64,000 nt of DNA, from NCBI RefSeq assembly GCF_900176355.1, contig NZ_FWXI01000003.1, forward strand, positions 282,329 through 346,328. Reading direction: 5' to 3'. The stretch comes from Sporomusa malonica (GTDB lineage Bacteria > Bacillota > Negativicutes > Sporomusales > Sporomusaceae). Below the pieces are notes generated by a model. That model worked only from the letters and a program-made list of their open reading frames with translations. It made no database searches and had not been told where the DNA came from. How positions within the stretch are numbered: position 1 is the first letter of the stretch; each line of letters starts with the position of its first letter. Both the position numbers and the translations under genes were made by a program. Of the stretch, positions 1 through 9,381 are shown piece after piece.

Positions 1-160
1 TAATACCGCAATCCGCTTTTCCTGGGAAATACCGTGTATGACTAAGCTTATAACAAAAAAGTATTACGTTCGTGCACGCGCGTTTTTACATAAAATTACT
101 TCCCCTTGCCACCCAATCATTTTATACTATTGTTATAGTGTAATTCTGTTAGGAGGTACC

Positions 161-1060
161 ATGGAAATCCAGTTGTTGCGCGAATTCGTATGCCTTGCAG
201 AACATTTAAACTTCAGTACAGCTGCCAAGCAGTTGTTCATTGCCCAGCCTGTTCTCAGCAGACACATCGCTGATTTGGAATATGCACTCGGAGTGCAGCT
301 GTTTGCGCGAAATAAGCAAAGTGTTAATCTAACACCAATTGGCGCGGTGGTCCTTGCAGAGACAAAGTCTATTCTTACGCACTATGATGAAGGCATCCAA
401 AAAATCCGGCTTGCAGTTGCCGGATTCGCAGGTCAGCTAAAGATCGGCTTTTTGGGAGCACCTGTTAAAAACTTTTTTCCAGCGTTAATTTCGCGCTTTC
501 GCAACACTTACCCCAGTGTCGATTTACAATTAAACCAGTTAAATCTGGGAGCACTGGCCAATGCGCTAAAACGAGGGGATATCGACATCGGCTTTACATT
601 ATCTTTTGACTTGGCGAAGATGACCGGGCTTTGCTGGAAGACCATTTGTTCCGATTCGCTTGCCGTAGTCCTGCGTCACGACCATCCTGCCGCCACCAAT
701 CATCCGGTCAGGTTATCAACACTATCCCAGGAGAACTTCATCATTTTGGCACCTGAGGAATCTCCCGGTCTTCATAACCAGATTATCTCCCTTTGTGAAG
801 CGAATGGCTTCTCACCAAACATCGCCAAGCTTTCGGCCTTTCCTGAGAACGCTTTACTTATGGTCGAATCAGCAATCGGAGTTGCCATTTTACCACGCCA
901 TATTAAAGTATACGCAGGCCCTGAGCTTCGCTTTTGTGATATAGCCGGCAGCGGCACAGGGTTTGATCTAGTTGTCGCCTGGACAGAGGTTCATTACAAT
1001 CCAGCCATTCCTTTGTTTCTTCAGGAACTGGAAAGCCTGCAATTATCTACTAAGCGCTAG
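161..1060 (+). CDS. LysR-family transcriptional regulator
   Basis: 299-residue LysR regulator: N-terminal winged helix-turn-helix (about residues 1-60, with LNFSTAAKQLFIAQPVLSRH) followed by a periplasmic-binding-protein-like effector domain (about 90-295). I chose ATG 161 because AGGAGGT lies at 151-157. An open frame extends upstream to 38, but those residues do not look like LysR sequence. It converges on the URO-D gene at 1176-2315 and closely resembles the second LysR protein at 2635, so the two flank and may both control that gene. Family assignment is firm; effector and targets are unknown. Confidence 0.9.
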   Translation: MEIQLLREFVCLAEHLNFSTAAKQLFIAQPVLSRHIADLEYALGVQLFARNKQSVNLTPIGAVVLAETKSILTHYDEGIQKIRLAVAGFAGQLKIGFLGAPVKNFFPALISRFRNTYPSVDLQLNQLNLGALANALKRGDIDIGFTLSFDLAKMTGLCWKTICSDSLAVVLRHDHPAATNHPVRLSTLSQENFIILAPEESPGLHNQIISLCEANGFSPNIAKLSAFPENALLMVESAIGVAILPRHIKVYAGPELRFCDIAGSGTGFDLVVAWTEVHYNPAIPLFLQELESLQLSTKR

Positions 1061-1122
1061 CTATACACAGCAGATTGAATAATGTCGCTTCTGAAATGCT
1101 ATAGTTTTTCTGATCATAATAA

Positions 1123-1167
1123 ATCAGGGGCTGTGCCGAAACCTTTGGTTTCAGCACAGCCCCTGAT
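1123..1167. terminator. bidirectional hairpin terminator
   Basis: Inverted repeat with arms of about 21 nt and a 3-nt loop (ATCAGGGGCTGTGC... paired with ...CACAGCCCCTGAT, one mismatch). It sits between the convergent LysR gene and the URO-D gene. The T-tracts are short on both sides, so termination strength is uncertain. Confidence 0.7.
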
Positions 1168-1175
1168 ATTAAAGA

Positions 1176-2315
1176 TTAATTGTAACGTCCGTACTTCTCC
1201 ACCGCATCAAAATAAGCTTTCATATTTTCATGTTTCGCGTTCATTGGGACACAACAGCCTGAGGAATAAATGAAGCCGCCGTCTTTCCCGACAACAGTCA
1301 TCAATTTTTTAGCATACTCATCAACATCCGTAACCGATCCTATTGTCAACAAGGCCGCCGGCATATCTCCCATGATGGCACAATGTCCGCCCAGTATTTC
1401 TTTTACCCTGAAAATATCTGTATCACCATCAAGCTGTAAAACAAATTTTTTGGCTGGCAGCTCTAAGAAATATTCCAGGTTTTTAGTCCAATCTGAATCG
1501 CAATGCAATATAGGAATAATATCTTTTTCGGCTAACCCGTTAACAAGACGTTTCATAATCGGTAACAACAGTTTTTCAAACTTTTTCAAAGAGAGCCATT
1601 GAGCACTGCTGCGTGAATCACCGATAAAAGTACGTCTGATACCAATCTGATCTGCCTGGGCCGCCAGTATGGCAATCATTCCGTCAGTAGTAACTTCCAT
1701 TGCTTGATATACCTTATCCGGGACTCTAAAGATGTCTTTAAAGAAGCATTCCATGGAACGGGTCATTGATAAGACATCGGGTGCTGAGCCGCCCAGGATT
1801 CCCCAGGTCGAACTCTGCCCCCGGCGCTGTGTGCGCTGATTTTCATCCACGAGCAATTTACCCTTTTCCATCATGGCCTGAAACATTTCTTCTTTGCTTG
1901 TACCGAAAGCAATCTCATTAAATTTTATTACATATTCGAGTAAGCCTTTTTCAATGAGCAAGTCATAATCGGCCTGAGATGTTATTTCAACTTCGTGCAT
2001 CTGGAAGCAGGCATTGTCTGGCAGCTCGACCCCAGGCATCTTGGTCCTCATGAGGCCGACTTTTTTCATCAGCGGGGCATAACGCTCACACATAATAAAC
2101 GGATTGCTGTCCCAGATCGGAAAGGCTTCATGAACCTTATCTATGGCATCCATACATTTTTCCCAGTCCCACATAAACTCCTTATTAGTAATTCCGGCAA
2201 ATTGACCGGCATACTGGTCAATCATCGGCGCACATACTACCCGGTCTACCGGCTCAAGGTTAATAGTAGCTACCAGTCTTTCTTCCGCAGTCATTATATC
2301 TTTTTTTGCTGCCAT
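1176..2315 (-). CDS. URO-D family protein, probable corrinoid-dependent methyltransferase
   Basis: 379-residue protein of the uroporphyrinogen decarboxylase superfamily, the fold also used by cobamide methyltransferases such as MtaA and MtbA. It is a clear paralogue of the protein at 18232-19365: both share MTAEERLVA near the N-terminus, NLEYFL and the C-terminal VEKYGRYN. Where MtaA-type enzymes have the zinc motif HxC, this protein has H-C-D (about residues 271-273), and a later SSGCC (about 352-355) could supply the third ligand. ATG 2315 is preferred over the in-frame TTG 2330 because GGGGTGG precedes it at normal spacing. With corrinoid, DUF1638 and DUF2284 genes nearby, a methyl-transfer role is more likely than haem synthesis. 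Substrate unknown. Confidence 0.82.
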   Translation of the reverse strand: MAAKKDIMTAEERLVATINLEPVDRVVCAPMIDQYAGQFAGITNKEFMWDWEKCMDAIDKVHEAFPIWDSNPFIMCERYAPLMKKVGLMRTKMPGVELPDNACFQMHEVEITSQADYDLLIEKGLLEYVIKFNEIAFGTSKEEMFQAMMEKGKLLVDENQRTQRRGQSSTWGILGGSAPDVLSMTRSMECFFKDIFRVPDKVYQAMEVTTDGMIAILAAQADQIGIRRTFIGDSRSSAQWLSLKKFEKLLLPIMKRLVNGLAEKDIIPILHCDSDWTKNLEYFLELPAKKFVLQLDGDTDIFRVKEILGGHCAIMGDMPAALLTIGSVTDVDEYAKKLMTVVGKDGGFIYSSGCCVPMNAKHENMKAYFDAVEKYGRYN

Positions 2316-2634
2316 GTTTCCACCCCACAATAATATTTTTTTACTATTCAGCTAAATGATATCGTAAAAGCTTACTTTGTGGAAATTCATTCTCTTAATC
2401 GCAACAATTTGAAAATTAAATACTAAGGATGTTTTGATAAAAAACAACCAGCAGTAGGTTACAGCTATATGCAGTAGAGGTGGATGCCGGATGAGCTGAT
2501 ATATCCTCAGCTATTGGCACAGTTATTGCATATAAACAAAGATAAGAGTGGGAAGAAAACCATACTTAGTCCACTTTTTAATTTACTTAATATTCTCATA
2601 GTACAAGACTAATTCTCAACAACAGGAGGCGTCT
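2316..2634. promoter_or_regulatory. divergent intergenic region between URO-D gene and LysR gene
   Basis: About 320 AT-rich bases between two divergently transcribed genes. This is the classical arrangement for a LysR protein acting on its neighbour. I see no terminator and no convincing small gene, and I could not single out a LysR box with confidence. The operator shared by four other promoters in the window is absent here. Confidence 0.4.
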
Positions 2635-3588
2635 ATGGATATTCGACAACTGGAAATTTTCGTTTGTGTCGCAGAACGGCTAAATTTTACAGAAGCAGCC
2701 AAGCACTTGTACCTCACACAATCAGCAGTCAGTTTGCAAATAGCAGATTTAGAAAAGCAGCTTGATGTCAAATTATTTGCGAGAAATTCACATTCAGTAC
2801 AATTAACAGCGGCCGGTCAGGTTTTTGTTAAGGAAGCTAAATTCATTATTACCACTTCAGAAGAAGCAATAAAAAGAACTCGCTACACCGCATCTGGTTT
2901 TGGCGGGACTCTGAGAGTCGGCTTTCTAGAGTCCCACACTAAACACTTTTTACCCAAATTGGTAAAAGACTTCCGGCACTCATATCCCAAAATCAAGTTA
3001 CTGCTAACCCAATTAAGCTGGGGAGATCTGAATCTTGCCTTGGAGCGTGGTGATTTGGATATAGGTCTTACCATGTCAGTTTCTTTGCAAAATATTCCCA
3101 AGGTTGCCTGGCAGACACTCTATCAGGATGTTGAGTGTTTTGTAATGCCTTATGACCACCCGCTGGCCAATCAACCTCAATTAGATTTAACCGCCGTAGC
3201 CCGGGAACCATTTGTTGTTCTCAATCGCGAAGTTGCCCCCTGCCCCTACGACTTTACGTTACGTCTGTGTGTCAACAGGGGCTTTACCCCAAACTTTGTT
3301 GAACGTCCTTTTCTTACAGAGATTTTACTTACGCTGGTTGAATCTGGAGAAGGAATTGCAATTCTCCCATACTTTACCACCAAACCCTATGCCAGCCCTA
3401 GTCTCCGCTTTATTAAGCTGGAGGGTGACGACGCGCAGGTTGAGATGGTCGCATCCTGGAAAAGAACAAATAGGAATCCAGCTATACCATTGTTCCTTAA
3501 CAAAGCTAGAGGTGCTATTCAATTTTTCCAAAATAGCATGGGTCTTCCACCATCTAATGATAGTAATGAACATCTTTCATCTATTTAA
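2635..3588 (+). CDS. LysR-family transcriptional regulator
   Basis: 317-residue LysR regulator with an N-terminal HTH (LNFTEAAKHLYLTQSAVSLQIADLE) and C-terminal effector-binding domain. AGGAGG a few bases upstream supports ATG 2635. It is divergent from the URO-D gene at 1176-2315, so that gene is its likely target. It is a paralogue of the LysR protein at 161-1060: they share the segment LNF.EAAKHL-type HTH, the ARN.xSVxLT stretch and a PAIPLFL C-terminal motif. Effector unknown. Confidence 0.9.
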   Translation: MDIRQLEIFVCVAERLNFTEAAKHLYLTQSAVSLQIADLEKQLDVKLFARNSHSVQLTAAGQVFVKEAKFIITTSEEAIKRTRYTASGFGGTLRVGFLESHTKHFLPKLVKDFRHSYPKIKLLLTQLSWGDLNLALERGDLDIGLTMSVSLQNIPKVAWQTLYQDVECFVMPYDHPLANQPQLDLTAVAREPFVVLNREVAPCPYDFTLRLCVNRGFTPNFVERPFLTEILLTLVESGEGIAILPYFTTKPYASPSLRFIKLEGDDAQVEMVASWKRTNRNPAIPLFLNKARGAIQFFQNSMGLPPSNDSNEHLSSI

Positions 3589-3704
3589 GAGCCGTAGGTA
3601 AACATCAATGGCCAGGATTTTTCAAAGGCGCTAATTTGTGAAAAGAAGGGGAGATTGGCCGTAGCTAATCTCCCCTCTCTTATGTGCATCTATACTTATT
3701 TTTA

Positions 3705-4277
3705 CTAGATAGATTCCTCTGCCCCTATATTAAACAATATAAGACCAACATACGAAACAGTATTCTTTCCATTATAATACGGAATTCCACAAGTCTTTTC
3801 CAGATTAATAACATCTATCCCATACGCTTCAACCGAAGCAAAAGCCTCATCAGGAAACCGGCATGGTTCATTATCTAAATAGGCACACTTTGCACAAAAC
3901 TCACATGATCCCGCATTCAAAGGAAGAATACTCTGCAATTTGTACTCATTTTTAACACGGTCCAGCAGGTTCCTGAATACTCCATCATGAACTTTTTTGG
4001 CCGCCATCATACCGTTCCAGTCAAACGAACTTTTCATTTGATGTACTGTCTGAAACAAGAGACCGTACTTATATGTACAGGCTTGAGCTTTCAACTCCTC
4101 AAAAGGACCAACTGCTGGGGGACAGACCCAATTGGTATCGTATTTCCTGCATACGTTTTGTTCACATGCTTTCCTAAAATCCTCGACAAATTTTATTTGG
4201 GATACCTCAGCAATTGCGGCATGGTCCGCCTTTGAAGCTAATGCTGCCTGAACCAAGTCATTAAAAATTGCACCCAT
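3705..4277 (-). CDS. DUF2284 family metal-binding (Fe-S) protein
   Basis: 190-residue cysteine-rich protein recognised as DUF2284 (predicted metal-binding). It has CEQNVCRKY followed by WVCPPAVG (about residues 40-60), and a C-terminal cluster CEFCAKCAYLDNEPC that looks like a [4Fe-4S] ligand set. ATG 4277 has GGGAGG at ideal distance; an in-frame start at 4322 lacks that support. It is a single-gene unit with its own promoter carrying the shared operator (4384-4429). Members of this family often lie beside corrinoid methyltransferase genes; an accessory redox role (for example corrinoid reactivation) is inference. Confidence 0.75.
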   Translation of the reverse strand: MGAIFNDLVQAALASKADHAAIAEVSQIKFVEDFRKACEQNVCRKYDTNWVCPPAVGPFEELKAQACTYKYGLLFQTVHQMKSSFDWNGMMAAKKVHDGVFRNLLDRVKNEYKLQSILPLNAGSCEFCAKCAYLDNEPCRFPDEAFASVEAYGIDVINLEKTCGIPYYNGKNTVSYVGLILFNIGAEESI

Positions 4278-4383
4278 ACTCTTACCTCCCAAAGATTCCA
4301 ATAGCACCTCTGGCAAAATCAATACACCAAAAATGCAGCATATAAGGGTAAAGATACTGCCGCAGCAACCGTCTTCGTCCTTA

Positions 4384-4429
4384 TATATACATCTAGATAT
4401 AGATTAGTGGATAACATTCAGTGTGTCAA
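4384..4429 (-). promoter_or_regulatory. sigma-70 promoter with shared GntR-type operator, site 1
   Basis: Read on the minus strand: -35 TTGACA (4424-4429), 17-nt spacer, -10 TAATCT (4401-4406), then the operator (TATACATCTAGAT in plus orientation, 4386-4398). The same architecture recurs at 9.0, 20.55 and 22.9 kb. It drives the DUF2284 gene starting at 4277. That the GntR protein at 22.1-22.8 kb binds here is inference. Confidence 0.7.
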
Positions 4430-4478
4430 TATTTTTTTACTATTGGCACAATTCTATTATTCACAATATCAAAAAAAA

Positions 4479-4526
4479 GGTAACGTCTGATACCCTCAAT
4501 AAAGGATTCCAGACGTTACTTTTTTG
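4479..4526. terminator. hairpin terminator of the MFS/porin/MFS operon
   Basis: GTAACGTCTG pairs with CAGACGTTAC; the flanking AAAAAA and TTTTTT tracts let it act in either direction. It lies just past the stop of the MFS gene at 4591 and upstream of site 1 promoter. Confidence 0.75.
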
Positions 4527-4590
4527 CCTTTACTTATGCTTATCATACAGAGGGGTGTGTTTTCTTTTACGCAAAGTACCTTCGATCGGA

Positions 4591-5892
4591 CTATACCTTG
4601 CGAAGCCACAGAGCTATCATTGCCGCTGCACCTATAACACAAAAAGCTACCAGACACATCAGCCCACCGGTATAGCTGCCGGTTGCATCAATAAAATAAC
4701 CAACAACGACCGGAGTGATGGCCCCCCCGGCACTACCTAGACCGCTTTCCAGCCCGCTGCCTGTTGCTAAGGCTTTTTCCGGTACAACCTTTTGAATCAT
4801 TGACCAATGGCCAGGCAACCCGATGACTAAGGAGGCAACGGCAACTACAAGCCATAATGCTGCCTCTATCTGACCGGTAGCATGAGCAGCAAAATAAATT
4901 CCTACAGCTCCACCTACCATATGCAGAACGCCAAAAGTCGCTTTTCTTTCGATTTTGTCTGTGAGGTAGCCTGAAACGACAAGTGCTATGACCCCTGCAG
5001 CGTAAGGAGCATTAGCCCAAAAACCCATTGTACTCCAGGTGAAGCCCATCGCGGTTTTCAGATAGGACGGAATCCAGGTCATAAGCCCCCACCAGGCTGC
5101 TGAACTAAAAACATAAAATGTGACACAAAGCCAATAGTCAATATTAAGCAGAAATTGTTTCCAAATTTCCCATTTGGAAACTGATTCACTTACTGTTTTA
5201 TTCTTGGCAGCCTCGGCTTGCAGACCGCTCTCAATATGCTCCAATTCTAACCGGTTAATTCTTTTATTCTGGCTTGGATAGTCTGTGGTAAAAAACCAAA
5301 TCAGGATTAACGGAATAATACCAATGGCTGCGAGGGTAAAAAAGCTCGTCCGCCAACCCCAAGTCCCAACAACCCACACGAAGAATGGCATCGCAATAGC
5401 CGGGCCTGCTGCCAGCCCGATCAGCCATGTCGAATTAGCCCGGGCTCGCTCTTGAGGCGGAAACCAATTCCTTACAAACTTCATTTGCATAGGCCAATGC
5501 ATTCCCTCACCCAAACCCAGAATGCATCTGGCAACAATCATGCCTGTAAAGGTTGTGACCAATCCCCCATAAACGCAAGAAACTGCCCACAGTACAATTG
5601 CCAGAGCCATTACCTTACGTGGCCCCCACAAATCACCCAGTGGACTTAATACAGCGTTTGTAATAGCATAGGTTGCCAAAAACAAGGACATCAACGCCCC
5701 CATAGCCACCGCATTACCCTTGATACCCATTTCGGTTAAAAAGGTTTCATCGGCCACCAGTACCGATACATTAACCCGGTCAAGATATGCAACCAACAGG
5801 GTCACTAAAAGCACCAGGATCAAGACCACCCGCTGTTTGGTTGGCTCTCCCTCTGAAATTACATTTTCCCTCACTGCTTGTTCTCCATTCAC
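4591..5892 (-). CDS. MFS transporter, anion:cation symporter (ACS)-like
   Basis: 433-residue major facilitator with about 12 hydrophobic segments. The first carries LVAYLDRVNVSV, typical of the ACS family that moves organic acids and sugar acids. GTG 5892 is the likely start, with AGGAGG eight bases upstream. It follows the porin gene in the same direction with a hairpin between them, so it is probably the last gene of a three-gene transport operon (8801 to 4591). Substrate cannot be read from sequence; organic anion uptake at the inner membrane fits the context. Confidence 0.85.
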   Translation of the reverse strand: MNGEQAVRENVISEGEPTKQRVVLILVLLVTLLVAYLDRVNVSVLVADETFLTEMGIKGNAVAMGALMSLFLATYAITNAVLSPLGDLWGPRKVMALAIVLWAVSCVYGGLVTTFTGMIVARCILGLGEGMHWPMQMKFVRNWFPPQERARANSTWLIGLAAGPAIAMPFFVWVVGTWGWRTSFFTLAAIGIIPLILIWFFTTDYPSQNKRINRLELEHIESGLQAEAAKNKTVSESVSKWEIWKQFLLNIDYWLCVTFYVFSSAAWWGLMTWIPSYLKTAMGFTWSTMGFWANAPYAAGVIALVVSGYLTDKIERKATFGVLHMVGGAVGIYFAAHATGQIEAALWLVVAVASLVIGLPGHWSMIQKVVPEKALATGSGLESGLGSAGGAITPVVVGYFIDATGSYTGGLMCLVAFCVIGAAAMIALWLRKV

Positions 5893-5934
5893 AGATGCGG
5901 CCTCCTTCTGTTAAAGTTGCATCATTGAACAGAT

Positions 5935-5955
5935 GACCCCGAACAAGTCGGGGTC
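5935..5955. other. intercistronic hairpin
   Basis: GACCCC and GGGGTC form a 6-bp GC-rich stem between the porin and MFS genes. No T-tract follows on the minus strand. It may lower distal expression or protect the abundant porin mRNA; it is not a clear terminator. Confidence 0.45.
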
Positions 5956-5983
5956 CCTGCAATCCAGTTTAGTTTTTTAGATT

Positions 5984-7456
5984 TTAATAGAAGAACTCTA
6001 ACTTGGTCATGTAGGTTTTGTTAAGATCATCGGAGGCCTGTCCAGTTAGGTTTCTATTCTTAAATTTGAGGTCTTGTGCCTCAATAGTCCAAATAACGTT
6101 TTTGCTTACAGTGCTCTGTAGGGCAACCCAGACACCTTTTAGATTATCTGTTCCTTTAGTGAATGTTGAGAAAGAATCTGACGGGTAGGCCATTGCTTGC
6201 GAGTCAAATCCACCGGCACCAGACGGAATAGCCCCTGCGTCAATGCTGCGGTATGCTACCGACCAACCAAAATCACCTTTTTTCTTATAGTCTACAAGGT
6301 TTTTTACTGAGTAGAAGGCTGGAATCTTGTCGACGCCGCTAGAAAGTTCAACAGCCCACCCCTTTGGTGATGTTGGCAGATTGCTCGCACCCTTTAAGTC
6401 TGTTGATACATAATCTCCAATAAGCATAACTTTGCCGAGCTTAGCGTCAAAGCCTACTGCCCAACCAGCTGATTTATCAAAGGAACCAATATTGGTATTC
6501 ATTGAGCCCTTACCCTGTGGATTACTACTTCCAGGAACTTCAGACCAATAATAGCCAGCTTTCCAGCCAAGATTGTTATTTACTTTACCTGTAAGTTGAG
6601 CAGTAGTAAGTGTGTTAGCGTCGCCAGTAGAGGCCCCATTTGAGTTAACTACACTTGTAGTAGGACCATTACCTTTGATATTGTTCACCGATCCGGTAAA
6701 TGTTACCTTGCCAATGTTTTCATCAATCCGAATACCATCAACGCCGACTGCTTTACCGAACAGACCGTGAGTAAGGTTGTCGTAAGGGAAACGACCGATG
6801 CGGACTTTGTCTATACCCATAACATTCTTCGCAGTTACGGCCAACATATCGAAGGCAGCATTACTTCCCTCGTTATTATTGTAGTTACCAAAATTTGAAC
6901 TTGCTTGAATTCTTGCCATCCAGGAAATATCCTCATTAATAGTTCCCTGAAACTTAATGCGTTGTCGGAAATCAAAATTATTTGACCCCTTCAATTTCGA
7001 TGTTCCAGCCGCCTTAGGGTCGTTGCCGAAAGCACGGAAACGAGTTTCGCCGGCAATCCAGGTATTGGTCTTAGCTTCCACTTTAGCTACCCGGGTACCC
7101 AAGCGGTTAAGCTCACTGGCGAACTCGGCAGACAGTTTGTCGATTAGTTGCTTGTTAGCGTCATCAGCAGCGTCAAACTTGTCCATTGCTTTGGAAACAA
7201 TAAAGGCAAATTCATAACGGGTCAGGGTCTTATCACCTTTGAAGGTGTTGTCGTTATAGCCGCTAACAATTCCGGCTTTAGCTAATTTACCTACAGCATC
7301 ATATGCCCAATGCTTGGCAGGGACATCACTGAAGGCTTGAGCCGCAGAGGAAGCATGAACAGGAGTGATTAATGCAGGGGTTCCAGCCATAGTGATGGAC
7401 ATCAGAGCCAGTGGTACAATAGCCATCCATTTTTTTACCGATTTTGTTGTTTTCAT
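5984..7456 (-). CDS. S-layer homology domain-containing putative porin
   Basis: 490 residues. A signal peptide (KKWMAIVPLALMS... to VHASS, about 1-36) is followed by one SLH domain (FSDVPAKHWAYDAVGKLAKA ... LTRYEFAFIV, about 40-95), a short helical stretch, and a long beta-strand-rich region ending in LEFFY. A C-terminal aromatic residue is typical of outer-membrane barrels. This SLH-plus-barrel layout is the usual porin of diderm Firmicutes, in which SLH tethers the outer membrane to the cell wall. The gene lies between two MFS genes in the same direction, so outer- and inner-membrane uptake may be co-expressed. GGGGAGAG precedes ATG 7456. Confidence 0.85.
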   Translation of the reverse strand: MKTTKSVKKWMAIVPLALMSITMAGTPALITPVHASSAAQAFSDVPAKHWAYDAVGKLAKAGIVSGYNDNTFKGDKTLTRYEFAFIVSKAMDKFDAADDANKQLIDKLSAEFASELNRLGTRVAKVEAKTNTWIAGETRFRAFGNDPKAAGTSKLKGSNNFDFRQRIKFQGTINEDISWMARIQASSNFGNYNNNEGSNAAFDMLAVTAKNVMGIDKVRIGRFPYDNLTHGLFGKAVGVDGIRIDENIGKVTFTGSVNNIKGNGPTTSVVNSNGASTGDANTLTTAQLTGKVNNNLGWKAGYYWSEVPGSSNPQGKGSMNTNIGSFDKSAGWAVGFDAKLGKVMLIGDYVSTDLKGASNLPTSPKGWAVELSSGVDKIPAFYSVKNLVDYKKKGDFGWSVAYRSIDAGAIPSGAGGFDSQAMAYPSDSFSTFTKGTDNLKGVWVALQSTVSKNVIWTIEAQDLKFKNRNLTGQASDDLNKTYMTKLEFFY

Positions 7457-7526
7457 GAAAATCTCTCCCCTATTATTTTTAGTCTTTTCTCTAGTCTATA
7501 CTTTGCCTGCTGAGTGCCCCTTTTAG

Positions 7527-8801
7527 TTATGCACTTTCAGAAGACTTGGCAGCCGCTGGCTTAGGCATGGTTGCAAAAATCAGACAAATAAGTCCTATCA
7601 GGCAGATGGCCGAATTAAGCTGAAACGCTGGTGTGTAACTCTGATAAGAATCAAATAACTTTCCGCCAACTACACCGGCACCAGATACAATGACTGCAGA
7701 GATTGCCTGCAGCATACCATTGACTTTAGGAAAGGCGGCAGGTCCAAAAAAGTTACCCAACATTGTGTTTTGTGCCACAAAAGACCAGCCAAAACCGGCA
7801 CCATATAACACAGCCGCTGCATAGGCGGCCGTTAGTGCGCCAGGAGCAGCCTGCACAGCAAGATACGAGCCGACAAAGTAACAACAAATGCCTAGCATGA
7901 AGACAAAGCGGGCCGCAATTCTATCCATAAGCCAACCACTGATCAACCGTCCAAAAATCCCACCCATGGTAAACATCCCCATAGCAAACGCTGCATCTGC
8001 CGGCGAAATTCCCTTGCCTTTCAAATGCATAATCCAGTGGGCGGTAAAGAAGAAAAACGGCCATTGACTAGCAGCAGCCGCCAGTACAGTCAACCAATAG
8101 GAAGCCGACTTATATACCTCGGCCGGTGCCCATACATACTTCGTCACTAATGCATTGGCTACAGGCGTTGCTGAAGCCGTTATTTCTTCTCCATCAGGAA
8201 CTTGCCCGATATCCTGTGGACGCTCTTTTACAAAAAACCAGGCAATTAAAGCGCTAGTAATAGCAATCCCAGTTACAGCCAGCCAAGCTACCCGCCAGTT
8301 GCCCCCACTGGCCGCGATCAGTTTGTTCATGGCCGGCGCACCAATAAAGCCGGCGAAGCCTGAAGCGGTCATGGCCAGAGCCATGGCTCTTCCCCTGAAT
8401 TTAGAAAACCAGCGCGTAATGGTAGTTGATAATGTTACAATTGTGCCAAACCCGAGACCACAACCAATTAAAAAGCCAAAGCCCACTAAATAGTGCCAGG
8501 GTTGTGTGGCAACCTGTGCCATCCACAATGAACCAATAACCAGCAAACCTGAGCCAATTATAAAGGTCTTGCGAACGCCCCATTTAGTAATTGCCATCCC
8601 GACCAGAATAGCTGACGTTCCTACAAATAAATTCAACAACGAAAAACCTAAACCGTAAGTAGTGCGATCCATGGTGATTTCTTTCATCATATAGCTGTTA
8701 ATTACTGCGCCACCGTAAAGTGGAAAACCCATGTTCAGCAGGTACAAAAACCACAGTGCTCCTACCAGTTTCCAACCATAAAAATTTTGAGTGTTACCCA
8801 T
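7527..8801 (-). CDS. MFS transporter, oxalate/formate antiporter-like
   Basis: 424-residue major facilitator with about 12 transmembrane segments, beginning FYGWKLVGALWFLYLLNMG, a start common in the OxlT (oxalate:formate antiporter) family of monocarboxylate carriers. AAGGAGG precedes ATG 8801. It is the first gene after promoter site 2 (8992-9035) and is followed in the same direction by the porin and a second MFS gene. Uptake or exchange of an organic acid is likely; the substrate is not determinable. Confidence 0.85.
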   Translation of the reverse strand: MGNTQNFYGWKLVGALWFLYLLNMGFPLYGGAVINSYMMKEITMDRTTYGLGFSLLNLFVGTSAILVGMAITKWGVRKTFIIGSGLLVIGSLWMAQVATQPWHYLVGFGFLIGCGLGFGTIVTLSTTITRWFSKFRGRAMALAMTASGFAGFIGAPAMNKLIAASGGNWRVAWLAVTGIAITSALIAWFFVKERPQDIGQVPDGEEITASATPVANALVTKYVWAPAEVYKSASYWLTVLAAAASQWPFFFFTAHWIMHLKGKGISPADAAFAMGMFTMGGIFGRLISGWLMDRIAARFVFMLGICCYFVGSYLAVQAAPGALTAAYAAAVLYGAGFGWSFVAQNTMLGNFFGPAAFPKVNGMLQAISAVIVSGAGVVGGKLFDSYQSYTPAFQLNSAICLIGLICLIFATMPKPAAAKSSESA

Positions 8802-8991
8802 TAATTAGACCTCCTTGTAATAATTTTCGGTCTTTTCAAAAAAACGAGCTCCCCAACTTGTGACTTAAAGAACTTGCCTATGTGGACTCAATCTTTACTG
8901 AATTCACGTTTTTTGTTGCGGCAACTCTTCTGAGTCTTTCAGTATGAGTGCTCGGTTTTTATTTGAGACCGTTTACACGTTTATAGATATA

Positions 8992-9035
8992 TATACATCT
9001 ATATAGATAGTATCCCACTCTAAAATATTTGTCAA
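8992..9035 (-). promoter_or_regulatory. sigma-70 promoter with shared GntR-type operator, site 2
   Basis: Minus strand: -35 TTGACA (9030-9035), 17-nt spacer, -10 TACTAT (9007-9012), operator TATACATCTATAT (8992-9004, plus orientation). The operator is extended by a further ATAGAT-type inverted repeat (8982-9008). It drives the MFS/porin/MFS operon from 8801, with a leader of roughly 195 nt. Confidence 0.75.
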
Positions 9036-9090
9036 TCCTTTTCCTCTGATATTTCAGAAAAATCACGCACAGATAAAAAGAGTAGGATTT

Positions 9091-9381
9091 TTACCCACAA
9101 CGGAAGGCAACGCCGAAAGTACCGCGTGGATAAGTCCACTTAGTAATTCCTTTGTCTTTGCAGACTACACGGCAGGTGCCGCATTCAAGGCAGCCGGCAT
9201 AATCAAAGTTGATTTCACCGTCTTTTAAGGTGTAGAGAACGGCAGGACAAACAACCAGACAGGGCTTTTCCTTGCATTTTGCACAGATAGCCTTGTCAAG
9301 AACAATGTGGGGTTCTTCTTCATCAACAGCAAACTTATTTATACCGAGAAGCTCTTCCGGTGATAGTTTTTTTATTGTCAT
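9091..9381 (-). CDS. fixX: FixX-type ferredoxin
   Basis: 96-residue ferredoxin-like protein of the FixX/YdiT family (usual length about 95-97). It contains CAKCKEKPCLVVCPA and CLECGTCRVVC, enough cysteines for [4Fe-4S] binding. Its start overlaps the end of fixC by four bases, so it is translationally coupled and last in the operon. It should pass electrons between FixC and its partner. No clear terminator is visible between it and promoter site 2. Confidence 0.92.
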   Translation of the reverse strand: MTIKKLSPEELLGINKFAVDEEEPHIVLDKAICAKCKEKPCLVVCPAVLYTLKDGEINFDYAGCLECGTCRVVCKDKGITKWTYPRGTFGVAFRCG

